Source of the DNA: an uncultured Porphyromonadaceae bacterium
GTDB lineage: Bacteria > Bacteroidota > Bacteroidia > Bacteroidales > Muribaculaceae
Length of the DNA stretch: 47,537 nt
Assembly (NCBI GenBank): GCA_947427285.1
Contig: CANEHE010000016.1
Location: 1-47,537 of the forward strand
Reading direction: 5' to 3'
Position numbers and translations under genes: made by a program. Of the stretch, positions 17,901 through 24,300 are shown one piece after another (position 1 is the stretch's first letter; every line of letters begins with the position of its first letter). The notes beneath the pieces are model-generated. The model was not told where the DNA came from, searched no databases, and was given only the letters and a program-made list of their open reading frames with translations.

Positions 17901-18312
17901 CGCTGAACCTCTTCGATGCAGGCACTTTCTCGGCCATTGCCTCAGGCCAGCTCACCACCCACGCTGTGCGGCCTGTCGAATATGACTCCAAAGTCTCTGT
18001 GCGTAGAATCTGCGAAGGAGGATCTATCTGGCCGTAACGGATGTCGCGGCGATAGGCCGAAGTCAGTATGGACACGTTTTCCTGTCCGATGACCTGACAC
18101 AGGTCGTGATAGATATATCCCGCCGCGTCGGCATCGTCGGCCACGACCAAAGCCGGGCCGGACAGTGGCAGCGACGCCATGAGCATGGCAGCGGCACTCC
18201 CTTCCAGACCGTCAAGGCGTATGCGGAGGTTCTTTTTGTCGGATATTGTCCGGGCGAGCATCGAGGCCCGCGCCGGAGAGATGAAAATCGAATCGGCTTC
18301 GGCAAGTGTCAT
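14947..18312 (-). CDS. mfd: Transcription-repair coupling factor Mfd
   Basis: The protein has 1121 residues, the usual Mfd length. Mfd removes RNA polymerase stalled at DNA lesions and recruits UvrA. The N-terminal UvrB-like part includes the conserved FAVRGSILDIYSFSNELPYR segment. The RNA-polymerase interaction domain contains GDYIVHIDHGIGKFAGL. The helicase motor has a Walker A motif GDVGFGKTE near 584-592, a DEEQ motif near 686, TMSATPIPRTLQ, and QLRGRVGRS. A C-terminal TRCF domain closes the protein. The ATG is 17 nt from the stop of the upstream protease gene, so the two are probably one transcript. An 11-bp tandem repeat fills that junction. Confidence 0.96.
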   Translation of the reverse strand: MTLAEADSIFISPARASMLARTISDKKNLRIRLDGLEGSAAAMLMASLPLSGPALVVADDADAAGYIYHDLCQVIGQENVSILTSAYRRDIRYGQIDPPSQILRTETLESYSTGRTAWVVSWPEAMAEKVPASKRFSEARLSLKSGAKASLSATVAKLREEGFRQTDYVYEPGQFAVRGSILDIYSFSNELPYRVDFFDDEIDSIRTFNVETQLSEARLKEITVIPALADTAGGDSISLLDFIDAGTPLFVQSLSWLTERVEALCSQSLSETALLSGEADPDAMRKLVDPAAFREALGRFTVVEFGSADTLSASDLPPDARMEFHCSPQALYHKNFNLIADSFTGFLDKGYRILILSDSVRQTDRLREIFADRGDEISFTPVDRTIHQGFVDHDSKICFFTDHQIFDRFHKYSLKSDRARSGKLAFSLKELQQIEPGDYIVHIDHGIGKFAGLVRTDVNGRPQEMIKLLYQNDDIILVSIHSLHKLSKYRGKEGVPPKINKLGTGAWNRMKERTKARVKDIARDLIRLYAARCGQKGHAFAPDTYLQHELEASFIYEDTPDQIKATQAIKSDMEADRPMDRLVCGDVGFGKTELAIRAAFKAAADSKQTAVLVPTTVLAMQHYRTFSERLRDLPVRVDFISRARKPKDVKQILSDLEAGKIDILIGTHKLIGKSVKFKDLGLLIVDEEQKFGVAVKEKLKQMKVNVDTLTMSATPIPRTLQFSLMGARDLSNLNTPPANRRPIETTVSVFDDDILKEAIGFELSRNGQVFVVNHRIDGLAELENRIRRLVPSVRVVVAHGQMPPENLEKAIIDFANHDFDVLLSTTIVENGIDMPNVNTIIVNNAQNFGLSELHQLRGRVGRSSRKAFCWLLTPPGNPLTPVARRRLQAIESFSDLGSGIHIAMQDLDIRGAGNLLGAEQSGFIADLGYETYRRILKESVTELRTEEFADTFSDTGSGGPHPPEEEFVADCTVESDLELRLPPSYVPQESERIGLYQELDNMERPEQIETFRTNLRDRFGEIPAVTEELIRIVPLRMAARRLGIERLLLKEGKMYLYFVSDENKAYYRSKAFGRILTYLQTNPRRCRIRENNGKRSFVIESVPAVREALHILSSVETLPSA

Positions 18313-18329
18313 TGTATATCAGCTGTATA

Positions 18330-20003
18330 TCAGCGGCGGGAGAGAATGCGTTTCAGTTCGGCAGGATCAAGGAGTATGCGTCTGGCCTCGGCCATCGCCG
18401 GGTCATCGCGCATCTGCTGGGCGGCACGGCCGCGTTCGAAATAATAACGCGCCGCGATCTCCTCTCCGAGGAAGGAAGCGATCTCCTTGCGCTTGCTGTC
18501 GAGATCTGAATCAAGATCATGGATCAGCAGACGGCTCAGACCGTCGAGCTGGGTCTTGACGCTGTCGTTCATATAACCCTCGTCGGAAAGCACCTCGTCA
18601 AGTTTCTTTATGAGGTCTTCACCAACCTTGTCGTATTTGAACCGCGCCGGGTCGATCGAAGCCTTGAAGGCGGCATACGTGGTGTCGTCGATCTCAAACA
18701 CCTCCGGAGCCGGAATAGAGGGATGCTCCGCGGCATATTTGGTGGCGAAGTCGAAAGCCCAGTTGTCACGCGCTATGTTGAAAAGCAGACGGCTCACCTT
18801 CCCCCAGTCAATCTCCACATCAGGCTTGAGTCCGCCACCGTCGCGCACCTCGCGTCCGGCTGCCGTATGATATAGATTCGTGAGGCTGTCCGGCGTGCGT
18901 GCCACCGAACCGTCGGGATTGCGACGCGAATAGTCAAGAGCCTGGATGAGACGGCCCGAAGGGATATAGTATTTTCCCGTGGTCACTTTCAGATACCCGT
19001 CGTAAGGCAGCGGACGCGGAGCCTGCACCAGACCCTTGCCGAAACTGCGCGAACCGATGAGCACGGCGCGGTCGAGGTCCTGAAGCGAGCCTGCGGTGAT
19101 TTCGGAAGCTGAAGCCGATCCCCCGTCGATGAGCACCGCCAACGGAATATCCGGAAGAATCGGTTTGCGGGTGGTCTTGTAGATCTTTTCCGCGCTGCGT
19201 GTCTTCCCCTTCGTGCGGAGCACCTCAGTGCCTTTGGGCACGAAGAAACCCACTATCTCCACCGCGCTTTCCACCAGACCGCCTCCATTGCCCCGGAGAT
19301 CGAGAACCACACCTTTCAGAGCCCCCGTGTTGCGGAAACTGTCGAGAGCGGCCTCCACCTCTTTGGGCGACTTGTCGATATACGACGTAAGGCGAATATA
19401 ACCGAGTCCGGTGACAGTGTCGAGATGCCAGTAGGGGACACTCGGCGTCTGTATCTTGCGCCGTTCAAGCGTGACATCGACGATGCTGTCGGCCCCGGCG
19501 AAAGGACGCTCCAGAAGAAGACGCACCTTGGTGCCGGGCTGTCCGCGCAGACGTTTCGACACCTGCGCCGATGGCACACCCTTCATGTCCGTGCTGTCGA
19601 TGCGCAGAATCTTGTCGCCGGACCGGAGACCGGCCATGGCTGCGGGTGAGCCCTCGGCAGGTCCGGAGATATAAGTGAAGCTGTCGCGTTCAAGTATGAA
19701 ACTTCCTATGCCGCCATATTCGCCGGTGGTCAGCCGGTTAAGATTTTCAGCATCGTCAGCCGAATAATATTCGGTATAGGGGTCGATAGTGGAGAGCATC
19801 GCACCGATGGCTTTGGAAAAGGCTTCGTCGGTACGTATGGAATCGACATAGTTCATCTCCAGCTCCTTGACCAGAGCATTGAACACATTCAGATTCCTTG
19901 CCACAGCCGAATCGTGGCTCTTTTTCGCGGCATTCATCCCCCATGATCCGGCTATCGCCGCCATGAGTATCGCCGCCCCGGCCAAATATTTGAGTCTACG
20001 CAT
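18330..20003 (-). CDS. C-terminal processing protease (S41, CtpA/Prc type)
   Basis: The protein has 557 residues with an N-terminal signal or anchor helix (about 5-24). A PDZ domain spans about 95-170 (GGIGSFILERD, then GLRSGDKILRID). The S41 protease core follows: LDLRGNGGGLVESAVEI, then GGSASASEI with the predicted nucleophile Ser298, then GSRSFGKGLVQ with the predicted general base Lys323. The 25-residue spacing equals that of the E. coli Prc dyad. Residues about 380-557 extend past the core and are rich in charged helices. It acts in the periplasm on C-termini of envelope proteins. It is upstream of mfd, 17 nt apart. Confidence 0.92.
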   Translation of the reverse strand: MRRLKYLAGAAILMAAIAGSWGMNAAKKSHDSAVARNLNVFNALVKELEMNYVDSIRTDEAFSKAIGAMLSTIDPYTEYYSADDAENLNRLTTGEYGGIGSFILERDSFTYISGPAEGSPAAMAGLRSGDKILRIDSTDMKGVPSAQVSKRLRGQPGTKVRLLLERPFAGADSIVDVTLERRKIQTPSVPYWHLDTVTGLGYIRLTSYIDKSPKEVEAALDSFRNTGALKGVVLDLRGNGGGLVESAVEIVGFFVPKGTEVLRTKGKTRSAEKIYKTTRKPILPDIPLAVLIDGGSASASEITAGSLQDLDRAVLIGSRSFGKGLVQAPRPLPYDGYLKVTTGKYYIPSGRLIQALDYSRRNPDGSVARTPDSLTNLYHTAAGREVRDGGGLKPDVEIDWGKVSRLLFNIARDNWAFDFATKYAAEHPSIPAPEVFEIDDTTYAAFKASIDPARFKYDKVGEDLIKKLDEVLSDEGYMNDSVKTQLDGLSRLLIHDLDSDLDSKRKEIASFLGEEIAARYYFERGRAAQQMRDDPAMAEARRILLDPAELKRILSRR

Positions 20004-20010
20004 CTAATTT

Positions 20011-20032
20011 AAAAGTACGAAGTATAAAGTGG
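20011..20032. repeat. Intergenic microrepeat (AAGTACAAAG type)
   Basis: AAAAGTACGAAGTATAAAGTGG in the gap between nadB and the protease gene consists of decayed AAGTAC/AAGTATAAAG units. Similar units occur at 31366-31395 and, inverted, at 30021-30058. Confidence 0.4.
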
Positions 20033-20115
20033 AATACCTGATGTATCAATAGAGAGTACAAAAATCAGAGCGGGAAAGTTCAGAATCCTTATATCTGATA
20101 CCTGATCCCCATCAC

Positions 20116-21702
20116 CTAATCCCTGTCGCCTGTCTCCGGATGGGGATAGTCCACCGTATAGTGCAGTCCGCGGCTCTCCTTGCGCTCCATGGCCTGACGC
20201 ATGATGAGATAGGCCACATTGATGATGTTGCGCAGTTCGCAGAGCTCGCGCGAGGGCTTGCTGGCCTTGAATAGACGTTCGGTCTCGTCATAAAGTATGT
20301 CGAGACGGTTCCAGGCTCGGTGCAGCCTGAGGTCGGAACGGACTATGCCTACATAGTAACCCATGATCTGGTTCACCTCCTTTACCGACTGTGTGATGAG
20401 CACCATCTCTTCAGGATGGACCGTGCCGGAATCGTTCCATTCGGGCACATCGGTGCGGAAGTCATAACCCTTTATGACACTTCGGGCATGTCGTGCCGCG
20501 GCATCTGCATAGACGGCGGCCTCGATAAGGGAGTTGGATGCCAGACGGTTGCCCCCATGGAGACCTGTGCGGCTGCATTCACCCACGGCATATAGACGCT
20601 GTATGCTCGACTGCCCGTCGAGGTCGACGGCGATGCCACCGCAGAGGTAATGCGCACAGGGAGCCACCGGAATCATATCTTTGGTGATGTCGATGCCCAG
20701 CGAGAGACACTTCTCGTAGATGTTGGGGAAGTGATGCCGGGTCTCCTCCGGATCTTTGTGGGTGACATCGAGATATACATGGTCGGTGCCGTTGAGTTTC
20801 ATCTCCGAGTCGATCGCACGGGCAACTATGTCGCGCGGGGCCAGAGAGAGACGTGGGTCGTATTTGTGCATGAACTCCGAACCGTCGAGATTGCGGAGCA
20901 CAGCCCCGTAGCCACGCATGGCCTCGGTGATGAGAAATGACGGGCGGTCGCCCGGATGGTAGAGTGCCGTGGGATGAAACTGTATGAACTCCATGTCCTT
21001 GACCGTGCCTTTGGCGCGATACACCATTGCAATTCCGTCGCCGGTGGCTATCAGAGGATTGGTGGTGGTGGTGTAGACCGCGCCCACGCCTCCGGTGGCC
21101 ATGAGGGTCACTTTGGCCAGGAAAGTGTCGACCTTGCCGGTGGATTCGTCCAGAATATAGGCCCCGTAGCAGGTGATGTCGGGTGTGCGGCGTGTCACAG
21201 TCTTTCCCAGGTGGTGCTGGGTGATGATCTCCACAGCGAAATGGTTTTCAAAAATATCGATGAAGGGATTCTCCTTCAGACGGCGGATGAGACTTTTCTG
21301 GATCTCAGCCCCTGTGTTGTCGGCATGATGAAGGATTCTGAACTCGGAGTGTCCCCCCTCGCGGTGAAGGTCAAACTCTCCGTCGGCCTTGCGGTCGAAA
21401 TCCACACCCCATTCCACCAGATCAGCGATGCGGGCGGGTGCCTCACGAACTACTTTATCCACCGCCGCCGGATCAGACAGCCAGTCGCCGGCCACCATCG
21501 TGTCATGGATATGTTTCTCAAAATTGTCCACCCGAAGGTCGGTGACACTTGCCACTCCACCCTGGGCATAATAAGTGTTGGCCTCTTCAAGAGAAGTCTT
21601 GCACACGACGGCCACGCGGGAATTCTCTGCCGCCACTTTCAGGGCGAACACCATGCCGGCGATGCCGGACCCGATGACCAGATAATCGTACTTGCGAACC
21701 AT
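20116..21702 (-). CDS. nadB: L-aspartate oxidase
   Basis: The protein has 528 residues. It is a flavoprotein of the succinate dehydrogenase/fumarate reductase family that oxidises L-aspartate to iminoaspartate, the first step of de novo NAD synthesis in the cytoplasm. Visible: the FAD-binding DYLVIGSGIAGMVFALK at residues 5-21, TYYAQGGVAS near 43-52, MEFIQFHPTALYHPG in the substrate region, and GLHGGNRLASNSLIEA near 385-400 for FAD. The C-terminal helical domain is complete. NadA and NadC are not adjacent. Upstream is a TAACTTTG box and a small leader hairpin. The fumarate made by AspA is an alternative electron acceptor for this enzyme; the proximity of the two genes may be chance. Confidence 0.95.
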   Translation of the reverse strand: MVRKYDYLVIGSGIAGMVFALKVAAENSRVAVVCKTSLEEANTYYAQGGVASVTDLRVDNFEKHIHDTMVAGDWLSDPAAVDKVVREAPARIADLVEWGVDFDRKADGEFDLHREGGHSEFRILHHADNTGAEIQKSLIRRLKENPFIDIFENHFAVEIITQHHLGKTVTRRTPDITCYGAYILDESTGKVDTFLAKVTLMATGGVGAVYTTTTNPLIATGDGIAMVYRAKGTVKDMEFIQFHPTALYHPGDRPSFLITEAMRGYGAVLRNLDGSEFMHKYDPRLSLAPRDIVARAIDSEMKLNGTDHVYLDVTHKDPEETRHHFPNIYEKCLSLGIDITKDMIPVAPCAHYLCGGIAVDLDGQSSIQRLYAVGECSRTGLHGGNRLASNSLIEAAVYADAAARHARSVIKGYDFRTDVPEWNDSGTVHPEEMVLITQSVKEVNQIMGYYVGIVRSDLRLHRAWNRLDILYDETERLFKASKPSRELCELRNIINVAYLIMRQAMERKESRGLHYTVDYPHPETGDRD

Positions 21703-21723
21703 GTTGAATACAAAAATCTACAG

Positions 21724-21749
21724 GCGGCTGAAAGCCGCGGGCAAAGTTA
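21724..21749 (-). promoter_or_regulatory. nadB -7 box and leader hairpin
   Basis: On the minus strand TAACTTTG (21749-21742) fits TAnnTTTG, and the leader then carries GCGGCT-TTC-AGCCGC (21738-21724), a perfect 6-bp hairpin. I see no known riboswitch fold. Confidence 0.45.
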
Positions 21750-21872
21750 GCCATTCTTTCCCACACACTCACTCTCTGACCGGAATTTTTACTTAAAATT
21801 TGTTAACCGCCTCCCTCTCTGGCATGCCGTATGCTCCGCCGAGGGGGGATAACCATCAAACCATTTACTGAA

Positions 21873-22289
21873 ATGAGAACCATTGCGATTATGACGGTGG
21901 CGGCCATATCCGCTGCCGTCGCCACGGGAGGATGCTCCCGCAAAGTGTATGTGCCGGTGGAAAACATGTCGCACTCCACCGACACCCTTACCGACATCCG
22001 CGTCCGCTCCGACACGTTTCTGGCACGAGACAGCGTGATCCTGTTCATCCGCGGCGACACGGTGAGCGAACGTGTCGTGCGGGAACGGATCCGGCTTCGC
22101 CTGATACGAGACACGGTGCGCGACGTGAGCCGCGACACAGTCACGGTCACCCGCATCGCCAGACCGGAGAAAGAGAAGCCCCGCGGCCTTCTCCGGAGAA
22201 TAGGGGAAGGGGCGGGACTATTGCTGGCTGGTGCCGCAGCCGCGACAGTATTCATGATACTGTTCAGACGACGGACCAGGGGGCGTTGA
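21873..22289 (+). CDS. Small lipoprotein with C-terminal membrane segment (u-spanin-like)
   Basis: The protein has 138 residues from the ATG at 21873; an upstream in-frame start at 21831 would bury the signal. A lipoprotein signal ends ATGGCSRK, with Cys21 as the lipidated residue. The middle is charged and repetitive, with RDT/RDS units (RLIRDTVRDVSRDTVTVTR). Near 107-129 is a hydrophobic helix (GLLLAGAAAATVFMILF) followed by RRRTRGR. A lipidated N-terminus plus a C-terminal inner-membrane helix is the topology of unimolecular spanins, which fuse the two membranes at the end of phage lysis. RDS/RDT-rich lipoproteins of this shape occur next to amidases in Bacteroidales prophages. The spanin role is inferred. 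The 3' end overlaps the convergent gene by 26 bp. Confidence 0.6.
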   Translation: MRTIAIMTVAAISAAVATGGCSRKVYVPVENMSHSTDTLTDIRVRSDTFLARDSVILFIRGDTVSERVVRERIRLRLIRDTVRDVSRDTVTVTRIARPEKEKPRGLLRRIGEGAGLLLAGAAAATVFMILFRRRTRGR

Positions 22290-22611
22290 CATTCTCCTCG
22301 CGGACCGACATCCGGTCGCGCACCTCGCGGAGAAGCTCCTGTTCTATTTCTTTCACGGCCGAAGCGTCAAGCACCGGATAACCGGCATAGCGGCCACGGT
22401 GGTCGGCATAGACTTCGGTAGCCCTGGCACTGGTGAAATATGCCAGGTCAGTGGCTTCGGGCACCTCCTTGCGAAGCCACGACGTGAGTTCCTTCTCGAT
22501 GTTGTCGAACGGATTCGGCTTGTGGAGTTGGTCGGTACCGGTCGGGACAGTGTAGTCCATCAGATATTTTTTTGAGTCGCCGAAGCTGACCACATAAAGT
22601 TTCTTTTCCAT
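22264..22611 (-). CDS. Conserved-looking hypothetical protein, 115 residues
   Basis: I do not recognise this gene. From the ATG at 22611 it encodes 115 soluble residues beginning MEKKLYVVSFGDSKKY and containing FDNIEKELTSWLRKEVPEA and AVKEIEQELLREVRDR. There is no signal peptide or membrane segment. An in-frame start 15 codons upstream adds an unlikely N-terminus. Length, charge pattern and codon use look genuine. It lies 62 nt downstream of ksgA on the same strand, so it is probably co-transcribed, and its 3' end overlaps the u-spanin-like gene tail to tail. Confidence 0.6.
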   Translation of the reverse strand: MEKKLYVVSFGDSKKYLMDYTVPTGTDQLHKPNPFDNIEKELTSWLRKEVPEATDLAYFTSARATEVYADHRGRYAGYPVLDASAVKEIEQELLREVRDRMSVREENVNAPWSVV

Positions 22612-22673
22612 AATACAAAGATTTGTGTGGAAATTAAACGCTCTGCTCCGGCCCACGGTTCATTATTTCTGGT

Positions 22674-23474
22674 TCACTTCCCCTCCCCGGGAGTGAGCAT
22701 CCGGGTCAGTTCGACAAACTCCTCCACCCCGAGACGTTCGGGACGCTCTTTCAGCAGGGGCGACGACAGTATCTCCCCCTCCGGAGGCAGAAGTGTCGCC
22801 AGAGAGTTGCGCAATGTCTTGCGACGCTGCCCGAAAGCGGTCTTGACCACAGTGCGGAACCGGCGTTCGTCGCAACCTAAAGAGGTTCGGGAGTTGCGCA
22901 CAAGCCGTATCACGCCACTCTTCACCTTCGGCGGCGGCGTGAAGACATTCTCGTCTACCGTGAAGAGATATTCGCAGTCGTACCAGGCTTGAAGAAACAC
23001 CGAAAGGATGCCGTAAACCTTCGATCCCGGCGGTGAGCACAGCCGCTGCGCCACCTCGCGCTGGAGCATCCCCGAACACACCGGAATCCGCTCACGGAAG
23101 TCGAGCAGACGGAAGAAGATCTGCGACGAGATATTGTAGGGATAGTTGCCTGTCAGCACAAACTCCCCTTCGAAAAGTTTCCCGATGTCGAGACGCAGAA
23201 AGTCATCCTCCACCACGTCGAGGTGCGGATAGGCTTTCTTCAGATAACCGACCGACTCCGTGTCGAGCTCCACCGCCTTCAGCGGACGCCCTGTCTGGAG
23301 AAGAAACTGTGTGAGCACCCCTGTGCCGGGACCCACCTCCAGAATGGGGAGTGAGCCCCACTTTCCGGCTCCCTCCGGCAACGTGTCGGGCGAAAGGGTG
23401 TCCGCGATTCTTCGCGCTATGTCAAGATCGTTGAGAAAATGCTGTCCCAGCGATTTCTTAGGTCTTACTGCCAT
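22674..23474 (-). CDS. rsmA: 16S rRNA dimethyladenosine transferase
   Basis: The protein has 266 residues and is KsgA/RsmA, which dimethylates two adjacent adenines in the helix 45 loop of 16S rRNA. Visible: the N-terminal family motif KKSLGQHFLND (residues 6-16), the SAM-binding ILEVGPGTGVLTQFL near 44-58, the acidic VELDTES and VEDDFLRLD segments, and the catalytic GNYPYNISSQIFFR near 108 (NLPYNIS-type motif). A C-terminal helical domain follows. The gene is divergent from the holin-like gene with only 38 nt between the starts. Confidence 0.95.
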   Translation of the reverse strand: MAVRPKKSLGQHFLNDLDIARRIADTLSPDTLPEGAGKWGSLPILEVGPGTGVLTQFLLQTGRPLKAVELDTESVGYLKKAYPHLDVVEDDFLRLDIGKLFEGEFVLTGNYPYNISSQIFFRLLDFRERIPVCSGMLQREVAQRLCSPPGSKVYGILSVFLQAWYDCEYLFTVDENVFTPPPKVKSGVIRLVRNSRTSLGCDERRFRTVVKTAFGQRRKTLRNSLATLLPPEGEILSSPLLKERPERLGVEEFVELTRMLTPGEGK

Positions 23475-23512
23475 TTTTTCATACCATTTATAAACTATAT
23501 AACAACTATCAG

Positions 23513-23785
23513 ATGAAAGATATTATTCTCGCTCTTCTCGGAGGGGGCGCGGCGGTGCAGCTGATCAACACTCTCGCCACTCTCCGCCCGAGCCGACGCA
23601 AGATCGAGGCCGACTCTCTCGGCGTGGAAGTCAACGCTCTGGAGCGCACCATAGAGGTACTTCAGAAGAATTTCGAGCTTGAAAACCAGCGTCACCGCCA
23701 GGAGGTGGAGACGCTCCGCGCTGAAATCGACTCGCTGCGTGCGGAAGTGGCCTCGCTGCGCGCCGCAAAAAACGCAAATCTTTAA
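23513..23785 (+). CDS. Holin-like membrane coiled-coil protein
   Basis: The protein has 90 residues. Residues 4-22 form one hydrophobic helix (IILALLGGGAAVQLINTLA), followed by a basic stretch (RPSRRKIEAD). Residues about 38-86 form a clear heptad coiled coil (LERTIEVLQKNFELENQ, then LRAEIDSLRAEVASLRA). The topology is a short membrane anchor with a cytoplasmic or periplasmic coiled coil. It precedes an amidase gene by 27 nt on the same strand. Small membrane proteins of this kind sit just before endolysin-type amidases in phages, which is the reason for the holin-like label; no sequence motif proves it. Confidence 0.55.
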   Translation: MKDIILALLGGGAAVQLINTLATLRPSRRKIEADSLGVEVNALERTIEVLQKNFELENQRHRQEVETLRAEIDSLRAEVASLRAAKNANL

Positions 23786-23812
23786 AACAACGATCTCTTA
23801 AAACCCATAATC

Positions 23813-24283
23813 ATGAATCAGAATCACCGCACAGTGCGCCGGATAGTGGTGCACTGCAGCGCGGGGCCTGTCGCACAGAAGGCTTCCGCCATCGTAAACT
23901 ACCACACTCTTCCCGTGTCGCGCGGCGGACGGGGATGGAAGGCTCCGGGCTACCACTACATAGTGGAGGCTGACGGCAAAGTCGTCGCCACACTGCCCGA
24001 GGAGAGAGTGGCCAACGGAGCGAAAGGGTATAACGCTGACTCCATCCATATCTGCTACACCGGCGGCATCCTTCCCTCCGGCAAGCCGGGCGACACGCGC
24101 ACCGTCGCCCAGAAATCGGCTCTACACACTCTCATCGCCGGAATCCGGAGCCGGAGAGGTAAGCTGCCGGTAATGGGGCACCGTGATCTCTCGCCCGACC
24201 GCAACAGCGACGGGAAGATCACTCCCGACGAATGGATAAAGATCTGCCCGTGCTTTGAGGCACGGGCAGAGTATCCGGTTTAG
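23813..24283 (+). CDS. N-acetylmuramoyl-L-alanine amidase (Amidase_2 / PGRP fold)
   Basis: The protein has 156 residues without a signal peptide. It belongs to the zinc amidase family (PF01510 type) that cleaves the bond between N-acetylmuramic acid and L-alanine in peptidoglycan. Visible: IVVHCSAGP (zinc His at 15), GYHYIVEADGKV (His near 46), NADSIHICYTGG, and LPVMGHRDLSPDRNSDGKI with the third zinc ligand (His near 121). The end CPCFEARAEY is typical of the amidases found in Bacteroidales prophages and mobile loci. Without a signal peptide it would need a holin-like partner to reach the wall, which fits the gene before it. A perfect 10-bp inverted repeat lies in its last codons. Confidence 0.9.
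   Translation: MNQNHRTVRRIVVHCSAGPVAQKASAIVNYHTLPVSRGGRGWKAPGYHYIVEADGKVVATLPEERVANGAKGYNADSIHICYTGGILPSGKPGDTRTVAQKSALHTLIAGIRSRRGKLPVMGHRDLSPDRNSDGKITPDEWIKICPCFEARAEYPV
24244..24269 (+). other. Perfect 10-bp hairpin inside the 3' end of the amidase gene
   Basis: CTGCCCGTGC (24244-24253) pairs with GCACGGGCAG (24260-24269) across a 6-nt loop, within the codons for CPCFEARAE. There is no T-run directly after, so it is not a classic terminator. It may end or stabilise the mRNA before the convergent peptidase gene, 17 nt beyond the stop. Confidence 0.5.
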
Positions 24284-24300
24284 GTCTGACTCCTAAAACC

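Noticed and set aside
20956..21750. A 264-codon plus-strand open frame
   Set aside because: It is antisense to nadB, with no family features.
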